Below, one piece after another: positions 25,844-32,688 of a DNA stretch of 32,688 nucleotides. Each line of letters starts with the position of its first letter. Position 1 is the stretch's first letter. The DNA comes from Anaeromyxobacter sp. PSR-1 (GTDB lineage Bacteria > Myxococcota > Myxococcia > Myxococcales > Anaeromyxobacteraceae). The translations under genes were made by a program, and so were the position numbers. The stretch covers positions 1 through 32,688 of the forward strand of contig NZ_BAZG01000033.1 in assembly GCF_000964525.1 (NCBI RefSeq), written 5' to 3'. Under the pieces are notes generated by a model. It did no database searches, was not told where the DNA came from, and worked only from the letters and a program-made list of their open reading frames with translations.

Positions 25844-27975
25844 CTGTGCTGGATATAGCGCGGCGAGAGGAGCTGGCGGTGCAGCAGCTCCATGATGACG
25901 GGCGCCTTGGAGCGGTCGAAGCGGGCGGGCTCGCCGCGGCGGTCCTGCTCGGCGAAGAACGCGTCCGTCCACTCACCGTGGAACGTGTACACCTTCTCGA
26001 ACAGCGCGCGGTCGAGGCGCGCCCCGGCCTTCACCGCCTCGGCGGGCTTGCCGAGCACCACGCCGTCCGCGGTGAGCGCGGCGCGGAGCAGGTGGCCGTC
26101 CTTCGTGACCGGCGCCTGGTGGCGCAGGAGCGCCCAGAGCCACGACACGTTGATGCGGTAGGTGGCGAGGTCGTTCATGAAGCGGAGCTTCAGCTCGTAG
26201 TCGTCGATGGCGGCGGCGAAGTTGCCGTTCAGGATCTGGAAGCCGTAGTTCGCCGCCATGTAGAACGCGTGCTGCACGTGCTCGATGGTGACGTCGCCCT
26301 CGGGCACCCGGTAGATCGCCTCCCAGCGGGCCGCGTCGAGCAGCTTCTCCGGCGCGTCCACCTGCTCGCGCGCCAGCACGAACGGCGTGATGCGCCCGTT
26401 CGCGTCCACCAGCCCGCGCGACCGGAACAGGTCCCGCTCGGCGTCGGAGAGCCCGCTCGCCACGGTCGGCACCTGCTTCCCGCCCGCGTCCACCGTCTCC
26501 ACCGGCGCGTCGAGCAGCTCCTGCAGCGCGCCGACCCGCGCGCGGAGCGGGCCGTTGCCGGCGCCCACGTACTCCGGCTCCGGGCTCGCCACCCAGCTCT
26601 GGCGGTACGCGTCGTGGAGCGCGCCGCGGACCTTGCCGGAGAGGATCGCGTCGAGCGTGGGCTGCTCGCCGGGGCGGAGCGGCGCGTCGGGCACGAAGAA
26701 CAGGCCCAGCAGCCGCTCGCGCAGCTTGTCGATCACCATGGCGCGCAGCGCGAGCGGGTTGTAGCGGGCGCGGCCGTACGGATCGCCGGCCTGGTAGATC
26801 ATCACCGCCGCCATGCCGCCGATGGGCGCGGCGTGGGTCAGCTCGCCGTCCTTCATGCCGGCCATGAGCATGAGGAGCGCGTTGTAGCGCTGATACGCGA
26901 GCATGCCGGGCGTCGCCATCCCGACCGTCTGCGGGTCGGGGAACACGCCCTTCGGATCGTCCTTCCACATCTCGATGAGGCTGCCGAGGTAGTCCCAGCG
27001 TCCGACGTTCGTGCCGAGCAGCCGGCGCCGCAGCGTCCAGACGATGGCGGGGAGCTGGCGGCCGGCGTTCCCCTCCTCGTAGAGCATCTTCGCCTTGAGC
27101 GTGCCGGCGGGCACGCCGATCATCCCCTCGAGGCGCGCGAGCATCCGCTCCACGATGAGCGCCTCGCGCGGCGTCTGCAGCTTGGGGATGTAGAAGTACG
27201 CGCCGCTCCCGGCGCGGGTGAGCGCGTCGTAGCCGTTCAGGGTCCAGAGCACCGCCACCACCACCAGGCCGGGCGCGGGCCGGCCGTCCACGGTGACGTG
27301 GTCGTAGCGGACGTGCAGGCTGGGCGGCCTCGCGAGCCGCGTGGGCCACCTCGCCTGCGGCGTCGTGATCCGGTAGCTGCGGATCTTCCCCTTCTTCTCC
27401 ACCTCGTAGGCGCGGTCGGACCAGCGCCCCTCGAAGATGTCCTTCGCGTTCTTGAGCGCCGCGAACACGCCCACCGGCTCGCGCGCCGGCGCGCCGTCGG
27501 GGCGGAAGTGCGTCGGCGAGGCGTCCTCGAAGTCCGGCATGTTCATCGGCGCCGGGCTGTTGAGCGCGTTGAACGCCATGTCGAGCGGGTGCCAGGGCCC
27601 GGTCAGCTCCAGGCCCGGGTTGCGCGACGGGTGGACGTGCTCGGGGATGGGCACCTCGTCGTTGAGCCGCCAGCGCAGCGGGCTCTCCTTGCCGAGGAAG
27701 TTGTCGATCATCCCCTGGACGATCTGGCGGAACGTCCAGGCGCTCCCGCCCACCGGGTCCTCGAACGCCTCGTTCCAGTGCGGCCACGCGTACCGCGTGG
27801 CCACCGGCTCGGGCGAGCGGAGCAGCGCGCCGCGCGCGGTCAGCGCCGCCTCGATGTCCGGCTCGAGCTCGCGGGTGAGCGTCTCGATGGTCGCGTCCAC
27901 GTCGAGCTCGCGGCCGTTGACGCGCTTGCGGCCGAACAGCTCGGGGAACTGCTCGAGGATGTCCGCGCGGATCAT
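25672..27975 (-). CDS. Malate synthase, large divergent form
   Basis: 767 residues from ATG 27975-27973 with CGGAGGG upstream. Malate synthase landmarks: 'PMNMPDFEDASPTHF' (143-157), 'GAYFYIPKLQTPREA' (258-272), 'GTLKAKMLYEEGNAGRQLPA' (291-310) and the signature-like 'GTNVGRWDYLGSLIEMWKDD' (321-340). It is longer than AceB (about 530) and distinct from GlcB, with an extra N-terminal part and a helical C-terminal domain. It condenses glyoxylate with acetyl-CoA to malate in the glyoxylate shunt; no isocitrate lyase gene is in the window. Its last 57 codons are duplicated at 21599-21770. The DUF3553-like gene lies 120 bases upstream on the same strand. Confidence 0.9.
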   Translation of the reverse strand: MIRADILEQFPELFGRKRVNGRELDVDATIETLTRELEPDIEAALTARGALLRSPEPVATRYAWPHWNEAFEDPVGGSAWTFRQIVQGMIDNFLGKESPLRWRLNDEVPIPEHVHPSRNPGLELTGPWHPLDMAFNALNSPAPMNMPDFEDASPTHFRPDGAPAREPVGVFAALKNAKDIFEGRWSDRAYEVEKKGKIRSYRITTPQARWPTRLARPPSLHVRYDHVTVDGRPAPGLVVVAVLWTLNGYDALTRAGSGAYFYIPKLQTPREALIVERMLARLEGMIGVPAGTLKAKMLYEEGNAGRQLPAIVWTLRRRLLGTNVGRWDYLGSLIEMWKDDPKGVFPDPQTVGMATPGMLAYQRYNALLMLMAGMKDGELTHAAPIGGMAAVMIYQAGDPYGRARYNPLALRAMVIDKLRERLLGLFFVPDAPLRPGEQPTLDAILSGKVRGALHDAYRQSWVASPEPEYVGAGNGPLRARVGALQELLDAPVETVDAGGKQVPTVASGLSDAERDLFRSRGLVDANGRITPFVLAREQVDAPEKLLDAARWEAIYRVPEGDVTIEHVQHAFYMAANYGFQILNGNFAAAIDDYELKLRFMNDLATYRINVSWLWALLRHQAPVTKDGHLLRAALTADGVVLGKPAEAVKAGARLDRALFEKVYTFHGEWTDAFFAEQDRRGEPARFDRSKAPVIMELLHRQLLSPRYIQHSARALFVIGAARPEDRAGLLDAMFDLERAEVAARVEKGALPEGALAAHDYVNDVFVR

Positions 27976-28095
27976 GGAGGCCCTCCGGGTGGCTGGTACG
28001 CGCGCCGGCGGCACGGGCCGCTCGGCGGGCGTCCAGCTTAGGTGCTCCCGCGCGCCCGGCGCGGCATGCACCTGAGAGGGCTGCGGCCGGGGGAC

Positions 28096-29061
28096 TCAGG
28101 CCTCGGTCGAGACGCGCGGGGTGCGCCGGGCCGGGGGCGTGCGGGGGGTGCGCGGCGGCGCCTTGACGTTCGCGTGGAGGAACGTCTCGACGTCCACGTG
28201 GTCGCGCGCGCCGAGCGGCGCGAGCTGCGCGAGCAGGCGGCCGGTGGCGCCGAGCAGCGCCGCGTAGGTGGCCCAGCTCGGCTCGGGGGTGTACGCGAGG
28301 TCGATCCCGAGGCGGAGCGCGGCGGCGCAGGTGGTGCGCGGCTCGACGAGCATGTGGACGTCGGGGCGGGCCACGAACGGCAACAGCGTGAGCACCTGCC
28401 AGCGCGACTCGAGCGCGGGCGTGGCGGGCAGGGCGGCCACCGCCGCCGCCAGGCGCTCGAACGCGGCCTGGTCCGGCTCCGGCGCCGCGAGCAGGGCGAA
28501 CAGCGCGGCGAACAGCTCGCGCGCGGACGCGGGATCCGAGAGCGCGGCCGCGAAGGCGGGGCGCTCCGGCGGCGGCAGCAGCGGGCGCACGTGGTGCTCC
28601 ACCTTCACGGCGCGGGCGACGAGCGCGCCGACGTCCCCCGCCGCGAGGAGCCGCTCGCCCTCGCCGCCGCCGAGCTCCTGCTCCCAGGCCTCGTGCGCGC
28701 GGCGCCACTTCCAGGCCCGGTCGCGTCGCACCTTCGGGGGCTCCGCGCCGGCCTCGCCGCCGGCCGGCTCGGACGAGACCGCGCGGTAGCGCTCCAGCGC
28801 CTCGGCCTGCGTGATGCGCCCGTCCGCGACCTCGTAGCGCCCGGTCTCCGGGGCGAGGCGGAACGCGGGGAGCGCGGCGAGCCAGGCGTTCGCGCCCGCG
28901 GCGGGGGTGAGGAACGGGAGCGCGGTGGGCAGCTTCAGCTTCGCGGCGACGCGTCCGTCGCCCCCCGCGAAGTACACGTGCACCGCGTCGCGCTCCACCG
29001 CGACCACCTTCCCGACGCCCAGCGACGCGTGCTGCACCAGCATCCCCTTCTCGAGGTCCAT
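28096..29061 (-). CDS. DUF3553-like N-terminal domain protein, unknown function
   Basis: 321 residues. AAGGAG lies before ATG 29061-29059. The N-terminal 'LEKGMLVQHASLGVGKVVAV' and 'HVYFAGGDGRVAAKL' form a small SH3-like barrel as in DUF3553 and RNA-polymerase-binding CarD/UvrD tail modules ('G..V.H...G.G.V'). The remaining about 250 residues are Ala/Leu-rich helices ('FAALFALLAAPEPDQAAFERL') without recognisable motifs, ending in a basic Pro/Arg/Thr tail. Possible nucleic-acid or polymerase-associated protein, by analogy only. May share a transcript with malate synthase. Confidence 0.7.
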   Translation of the reverse strand: MDLEKGMLVQHASLGVGKVVAVERDAVHVYFAGGDGRVAAKLKLPTALPFLTPAAGANAWLAALPAFRLAPETGRYEVADGRITQAEALERYRAVSSEPAGGEAGAEPPKVRRDRAWKWRRAHEAWEQELGGGEGERLLAAGDVGALVARAVKVEHHVRPLLPPPERPAFAAALSDPASARELFAALFALLAAPEPDQAAFERLAAAVAALPATPALESRWQVLTLLPFVARPDVHMLVEPRTTCAAALRLGIDLAYTPEPSWATYAALLGATGRLLAQLAPLGARDHVDVETFLHANVKAPPRTPRTPPARRTPRVSTEA

Positions 29062-29293
29062 CGATTGCTCCTTCGTCGGCGCACACGCGATCGCACGAGG
29101 CCGCCTCCGCGCGAGGTGCGCGGCTGCGGGTGCAGAAGGTGGCGCGGTGGGCCGCCGCCGATCGGCGGCGGCGCGGGTCTCGGCGCGAGGCGCCGGGCTG
29201 CGCAGTCCTTAATATAGTGCAGCGCACGCCCGGCCGCCCGGGTGGCGAGCGGGGGATGGCGGCGTGCGCCCCGGCACGGGCGAAGGAGGGGCC
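29062..29293. other. Divergent intergenic region with 22-bp palindrome and AT-rich patch
   Basis: Between the minus-strand DUF3553-like gene and plus-strand psiE-like gene. It contains a perfect loop-free palindrome (29151-29172, GCCGCCGCCGA and its complement) and, 40 bases on, the only AT-rich patch nearby (CTTAATATAGTG, 29208-29219). TATAGT (29213-29218) could be a -10 for psiE; TATATT on the other strand could serve the minus gene. No clear -35. Confidence 0.45.
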
Positions 29294-29758
29294 GTGAACA
29301 AGCGGGCGCGGGAGTGGGTCTCGGTCGGGATCACCTGGGTCCAGGACCTCATCTACGTCGCGCTCGGGATCCTGCTGACGCTGGCCTGCGCGGTGCTGCT
29401 CCTGCACGGCGGCGTGGACCTGGTCGGCGCGCTGGGGCGCGATCTCGACCTGCAGGTGATCGTGCAGCTCCTCGACCGGATCCTGCTCGCGATGATGATC
29501 GTGGAGCTGCTCTACACGGTGAAGGTGTCGTTCCGCGATCACCTGCTCGTGCCCGAGCCGTTCCTGCTCGTCGCGCTCATCGCCGCCATCCGGCGCATCC
29601 TCGTCATCACCGCGGAGTTCGGCGCGCAGTCGCCCACGAGCGACGAGAAGTTCCGGCACGTCATGAGCGAGCTGGGCCTGCTCACGGTGCTGATCCTGGT
29701 GCTGGTCGGCTCGGTGGTGATCCTGCGCCGCCGCGACTCCGCCGAGGCGCCGCGCTGA
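29294..29758 (+). CDS. PsiE-family membrane protein
   Basis: 154 residues from GTG 29294, chosen because GGAGGGG lies 5 bases upstream; an ATG at 29264 has no such site. Four membrane helices ('LIYVALGILLTLACAVLLLH', 'VIVQLLDRILLAMMIVELLY', 'LLVPEPFLLVALIAAIRRIL', 'LGLLTVLILVLVGSVVIL'). 'EPFLLVALIAAIRRILVIT' is characteristic of phosphate-starvation-inducible PsiE proteins. Role unknown even in E. coli. It converges with the WYL regulator one base downstream. Confidence 0.85.
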   Translation: MNKRAREWVSVGITWVQDLIYVALGILLTLACAVLLLHGGVDLVGALGRDLDLQVIVQLLDRILLAMMIVELLYTVKVSFRDHLLVPEPFLLVALIAAIRRILVITAEFGAQSPTSDEKFRHVMSELGLLTVLILVLVGSVVILRRRDSAEAPR

Positions 29759-29759
29759 G

Positions 29760-30401
29760 TCAGCGGCCGCCGGTCGCCGGCACCGCCACGTCGATGCGGT
29801 CGAGCCGGTAGTGGCGGGCCTCGCCGGTGTCCACGTCCACGCAGTGCACCAGCGTGGCGTGGCGCTCCATGATGACGCCGGCCACCTTCACGGTGCGCTC
29901 GCTGGTGCTCTCGTCGGACCGGCGGTAGCGCACCCGCAGCGCCGTCCCGCCGAACCACGCCTCCTCCACCGCGCGCCGCACCGCCGCCGCCGCGGGCATG
30001 GCCGGCACGCCCACGAACTGCAGCCCGTCGAGCACCTTCAGGAGCTCGCGCTGCGCCGAGGCGGACAGCGCGCCGCGCACCTTGTCGAGCGCCGCCTCCA
30101 GCGTCTCCGCGAACGGGAGCAGGCGCATGCGCGACGCGTAGGCGCCGAGCGCGACGAGCACCGCCGCCTCGCGCGCGCTCAGGTTGATGGGCGGCAGCGC
30201 GTAGTGCCGATCGAGCGCGTAGCCGCCCCCGCGGCCCTGCTCGGCGTGGAGCGGCAGGTCGGCCGAGCGGAGCGCGTCGAGGTCCCGGTAGACCGTGCGG
30301 AGCGTCACGCCGAAGCGCTCGGCGATCTGCGCGGCGGTGACCCCGGTGCGGCGGCCGCGCAGGTACTCGGCGATGGCGAACAGGCGGGCCTGGCGGTCCA
30401 T
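29760..30401 (-). CDS. YafY-type WYL-domain transcriptional regulator
   Basis: 213 residues from ATG 30401-30399. N-terminal helix-turn-helix 'VTAAQIAERFGVTLRTVYRD' with 'LDALRSADLPLHAEQGRGGG' and 'YALPPINLSAREAAVLVALG', then a WYL-type sensor domain ('WFGGTALRVRYRRSDES', 'HCVDVDTGEARHYRLDRI'). The canonical W-Y-L triad is not clearly kept. Such regulators commonly sit divergent from a VOC gene, as here, and control it and themselves. Ligand unknown. Confidence 0.9.
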   Translation of the reverse strand: MDRQARLFAIAEYLRGRRTGVTAAQIAERFGVTLRTVYRDLDALRSADLPLHAEQGRGGGYALDRHYALPPINLSAREAAVLVALGAYASRMRLLPFAETLEAALDKVRGALSASAQRELLKVLDGLQFVGVPAMPAAAAVRRAVEEAWFGGTALRVRYRRSDESTSERTVKVAGVIMERHATLVHCVDVDTGEARHYRLDRIDVAVPATGGR

Positions 30402-30487
30402 GGTGGCTGCCCCGTGCGGCGTCCCCGTTCCCATGCCCGGGGCCCGGGCGTGCCGGCAGGGCTCCGGGCGGGGAGCGCGACCGAAAC

Positions 30488-30504
30488 CTGACATAACGCT
30501 GACA
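30488..30504. promoter_or_regulatory. Direct repeat, candidate operator between WYL and VOC genes
   Basis: CTGACA-TAACG-CTGACA: two identical hexamers 11 bases apart, one helical turn, in the 168-base divergent gap. The only AT-richer element there, about equally far from both starts. Confidence 0.4.
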
Positions 30505-30569
30505 CCGCCCGCAAGCATCTTCCCGTCCGTCCGGCGGATCACCCGCCGACACCGACGAGGGAGAGAGAC

Positions 30570-30959
30570 ATGAGCACCGCGATCAACTGGTTCGAGCTGC
30601 CCGCCGCCGACTTCGACCGCGCGCGCAGCTTCTACGAGGCCGTGCTGGGGACGGAGCTGAAGGTGGACACCAGCGGCCGGATGCCGATGGCGTTCTTCCC
30701 GTACGCCGAGGGGAAGGGCACCGGCGGCGCCATCGTGAAGAGCGAGCACGCCCGCCCCGGGGTGGACGGCGCCATCGTGTACCTCGACACGCGCGGCTCC
30801 ATCGAGCGCTGCCTGCGCCGGGTCGAGGCCGCGGGCGGGAAGGTGGTCGTGCCGGTCACCGACATCGGCCCGCACGGCCGCTTCGCGATCCTCATCGACA
30901 GCGAGGGGAACCGCGTCGGCCTGCACGAGCCGAGGGCCGCCGCCTCCGCGGCCGCGTGA
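30570..30959 (+). CDS. VOC-family protein (glyoxalase/bleomycin-resistance fold)
   Basis: 129 residues. GAGGGAGAGAGAC precedes ATG 30570. 'INWFELPAADFDRARSFYEA' begins the first module. 'DGAIVYLDTRGSIERCLRRV' with 'GGKVVVPVTDIGPHGRFAIL' and 'DSEGNRVGLHEP' (metal-binding Glu/His region) form the second. This subtype, related to hydroxylase/27-kDa antigen CFP30B-like VOC proteins, is often paired with a WYL regulator, as here. Reaction unknown. Not closely similar to the VOC protein at 4296-4787. Confidence 0.88.
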   Translation: MSTAINWFELPAADFDRARSFYEAVLGTELKVDTSGRMPMAFFPYAEGKGTGGAIVKSEHARPGVDGAIVYLDTRGSIERCLRRVEAAGGKVVVPVTDIGPHGRFAILIDSEGNRVGLHEPRAAASAAA

Positions 30960-31316
30960 GGCCCGGCCCGGCGGTCCGTCCGCCGCCCCGGCCGCGCGCC
31001 GGGTGCGCGCCGGGGCGGTGGACGCCGCCCGCACCACCCGCGAACCCGCTCGGAGAGTCAACGGGGTCGCAGCGGAAAAGATGGGGCCCGCCGCGATGCG
31101 AATGAACCCGGAGTCTCTACGGACCCGGAGTCGCATCACACCCGGTCAAATCCGGCGGACCGCGTGGAGCTGGCGCAACCCGGGTGCGCGCCTGCGCGCT
31201 TCCCGGGCAGCCGCGCGCGCAAATTATTCACCTATGCGTTTGTGCATGAAGCAATTCGTGGATAATTGCACCACCCCTATTGACGAAAAGTGACGTTGTC
31301 CGCCACCCTCCCCGGC
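30960..31316 (+). other. Long intergenic region upstream of the ketosynthase gene
   Basis: 357 bases without a credible gene. It holds two direct repeats ACCCGGAGTC (31106-31115, 31123-31132) and then an AT-rich segment (31220-31292). The latter contains TTGTGC and TAATTG 17 bases apart (weak sigma-70-like) and the inverted repeat listed separately. TTGACG at 31280 has no matching -10. Confidence 0.45.
31251..31269. promoter_or_regulatory. Inverted repeat GCAATT-N7-AATTGC upstream of the ketosynthase gene
   Basis: Perfect 6-base arms in a rare AT-rich patch, ending 47 bases before GTG 31317 and overlapping the possible -10 box. Shape and spacing suit a dimeric repressor or activator. Confidence 0.4.
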
Positions 31317-32688
31317 GTGACCACTTCGGAGCAGCAGGGAACACCCAGGGTCCCGATCGCCCTCATCGGCGTCGGGTGTGTGCTTCCGGGCGCAGGCAGC
31401 GTCGAGGCGTTCTGGGACGCCATGCAGGCCGGCCGCGATGCGTTCGAGCCGCTCGCCGGCGGGGCGTGGGAGTGGGAGCGGCTCGGGCTCGGCCGGCTCC
31501 CGTCGGCCGCGCAGGTGACGGGGTTCCGTCCCGACTGGCGCGCCTTCCGGATGCCGCCGGCGGACGCCGAGGCGATGAACCCGGGGCAGCTGCAGGTGCT
31601 GGAGGCGGGGCGCCAGGCGCTGGCCGCCGTGAAGGCGCTGCCGCGCGAGCGCACCGGCGTGTGGCTCGGCGCGACGGGCCTGGGCTGGCGGCCGGACACC
31701 GGGCTCCGCGTCCGGCTCGACGCGCTCGCCGCGGCGGTGCGCGAGGCCGCGGGCGACGCGGGCGTGCCCGCGGCCGCGGCCGAGGCGGCGCTCGCGTCCG
31801 CACGCGCCTCGCTCGAGGCGCGGCTCCGGCCGGCCAGCGAGGAGCCGGTGGTGAACTCGGCGGCCAGCATCGCGGCCGGGCGCGTGGGGATGCTGCTCGA
31901 CCTGCGCGGCCCGCACGCGGCGGTGGACGCCGGCTTCGCGTCGGGCCTCGCCGCGCTGGACGTGGCGGCGCGCGCGCTCCGCGACGGGACGGTGGACTGC
32001 GCGCTGTTCGGCGCCGCGAGCGAGCTGCTCTCGCCCGCCGAGCTGGTGGCGCTCTCGCGCATGGGCGTGCTCTCCGCCGACCGCCCGCGCCCGTTCGACG
32101 CCGCCGCCGACGGGACGCTGCCGGGCGAGGGCGCGGTGATGTTCGCCGCGAAGCGGCTCGACGACGCGCTCCGCGACGGCGATCGCGTCCTGGCCGTGGT
32201 GCTCGGCGTGGCCGGCGCCTGCGACGGCGCCGCCGCGTCGCCGCTCGCGCCGCACCCGGACGGCCTCGCGCTCGCCATCCGCCGGGCGCACGAGGAGGGC
32301 GCGGTCGATCCCGCCTCCGTCGGCTTCGTGGAGTGCCACGCGACCGGCACGCCGCGCGGCGACGCGACCGAGCTCGCCGCGCTGGCGCAGGGCTACCGCG
32401 GCGTCCCCGGCCCGGTGGCCATCGGCTCGGCCAAGGCGCACGTGGGCCACCTGCGCGGCGCGAGCGCCGCGGTGGGCATGCTGCGCGCGGTGCTGGCGCT
32501 CCAGCACGGGGTGGTCCCGCCGCAGGCCGGGTTCTCCCGCCCGCACCCGGACCTCCGCCTCGAGGAGACCGCGTTCGAGGTGCCTCGCGCGCCCGCGCCG
32601 CTCCGCCCGCGCGCCGGCTGCGACGCCGCGCGCGCCGCGGTGAGCGCGGTGTCGCTCGGCGGCCTCGCCTACCACGCGGTGCTCGCCG
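31317..32688 (+). CDS. Beta-ketoacyl synthase lacking catalytic Cys (partial)
   Basis: 457 residues visible from GTG 31317; the frame runs off the right edge. A thiolase-fold ketosynthase: 'VPIALIGVGCVLPGAGSVEA', 'VVNSAASIAAGRVGMLLDLR', 'RPFDAAADGTLPGEGAVMF', H341 in 'VECHATGTPRGDATE' and H378 in 'IGSAKAHVGHLRGASAAVGM'. At the nucleophile site the usual DxACSS reads 'VDAGFASGLAALD': the cysteine is F207 (TTC, 31935-31937). The domain may act as a chain-length factor or decarboxylase-like partner. It starts the protein, as in PUFA-synthase or glycolipid-type multidomain synthases, but further domains are outside the window. The start is uncertain; no strong ribosome site. Confidence 0.85.
   Translation, partial: MTTSEQQGTPRVPIALIGVGCVLPGAGSVEAFWDAMQAGRDAFEPLAGGAWEWERLGLGRLPSAAQVTGFRPDWRAFRMPPADAEAMNPGQLQVLEAGRQALAAVKALPRERTGVWLGATGLGWRPDTGLRVRLDALAAAVREAAGDAGVPAAAAEAALASARASLEARLRPASEEPVVNSAASIAAGRVGMLLDLRGPHAAVDAGFASGLAALDVAARALRDGTVDCALFGAASELLSPAELVALSRMGVLSADRPRPFDAAADGTLPGEGAVMFAAKRLDDALRDGDRVLAVVLGVAGACDGAAASPLAPHPDGLALAIRRAHEEGAVDPASVGFVECHATGTPRGDATELAALAQGYRGVPGPVAIGSAKAHVGHLRGASAAVGMLRAVLALQHGVVPPQAGFSRPHPDLRLEETAFEVPRAPAPLRPRAGCDAARAAVSAVSLGGLAYHAVLA

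Noticed and set aside
25973-29659. A 1228-codon minus-strand open frame across malate synthase and beyond
   Set aside because: Arg/Pro/Ala low-complexity translation out of frame with malate synthase and the DUF3553-like gene; it also crosses an intergenic region.
31003-31293. A 96-codon plus-strand ORF before the ketosynthase
   Set aside because: It spans the AT-rich promoter region, has no ribosome site and an unlikely composition.
31224-32675. Long minus-strand frames opposite the ketosynthase
   Set aside because: Arg/Ala-rich shadows without motifs; the plus strand has clear ketosynthase active-site motifs.

Overview
The window is very GC-rich bacterial chromosome, about 70% GC in a hand-counted host line (17281-17340: 42 of 60 bases). 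Codon use strongly favours G or C at third positions. The gene content is a DUF1302/DUF1329/YCF48 outer-membrane set, a large-form malate synthase, ACR3-type arsenic resistance, EttA, acetate kinase and a multidomain-type ketosynthase. Together these suggest a deltaproteobacterium/myxobacterium, most like Anaeromyxobacter. The organism assignment is inference; no rRNA or other marker gene is present.

Layout. 1-4003 (minus): a coupled DUF1302 - DUF1329 - YCF48-like envelope operon, cut by the left edge. 4296-6617 (plus): a VOC protein and the ribosome-associated ABC-F protein EttA, followed by a hairpin and a five-copy 26-bp tandem repeat. 6826-8603 (minus): a DrrAB-like ABC-2 exporter, divergent from a RibD/DHFR-like reductase (8883-9545). 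9582-14627: an arsenic/redox region. On the minus strand are arsR, the arsenite permease acr3 and arsC (with acr3 and arsC overlapping), plus a second arsR. Divergent from that second arsR is a four-gene plus-strand operon: thioredoxin-like lipoprotein, CcdA-like membrane protein, ArsP-type permease and a tiny CxxC thioredoxin. Two matching inverted repeats lie in the divergent promoter region. 14800-21498: a large orphan secreted protein, a variant acetate kinase, a GFA-fold protein, an abutting membrane zincin/peroxiredoxin pair, two orphan secreted proteins and a SAM methyltransferase.

21599-25843 is the most interesting part. A 172-bp segment, identical in both copies, contains the last 57 codons of the malate synthase gene including its stop. 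It occurs once in the intact gene (25672-25843) and once as a detached copy at 21599-21770. Between the copies lie about 3.9 kb of lower-GC DNA. This carries a plus-strand cassette of two proteins resembling the 'nucleotide modification associated' families Nmad3 and Nmad2 and a PD-(D/E)xK nuclease-like protein, plus a convergent zinc-ribbon gene whose apparent natural start is cut off by an in-frame TGA. I read this as a small island inserted at the 3' end of the malate synthase gene. It carries a candidate DNA-modification/restriction or defence module, and no integrase is visible.

25672-32688: malate synthase and a DUF3553-like protein (minus), a PsiE-family membrane protein, a WYL regulator divergent from a VOC protein, and finally a ketosynthase at the right edge whose catalytic cysteine is replaced by phenylalanine.
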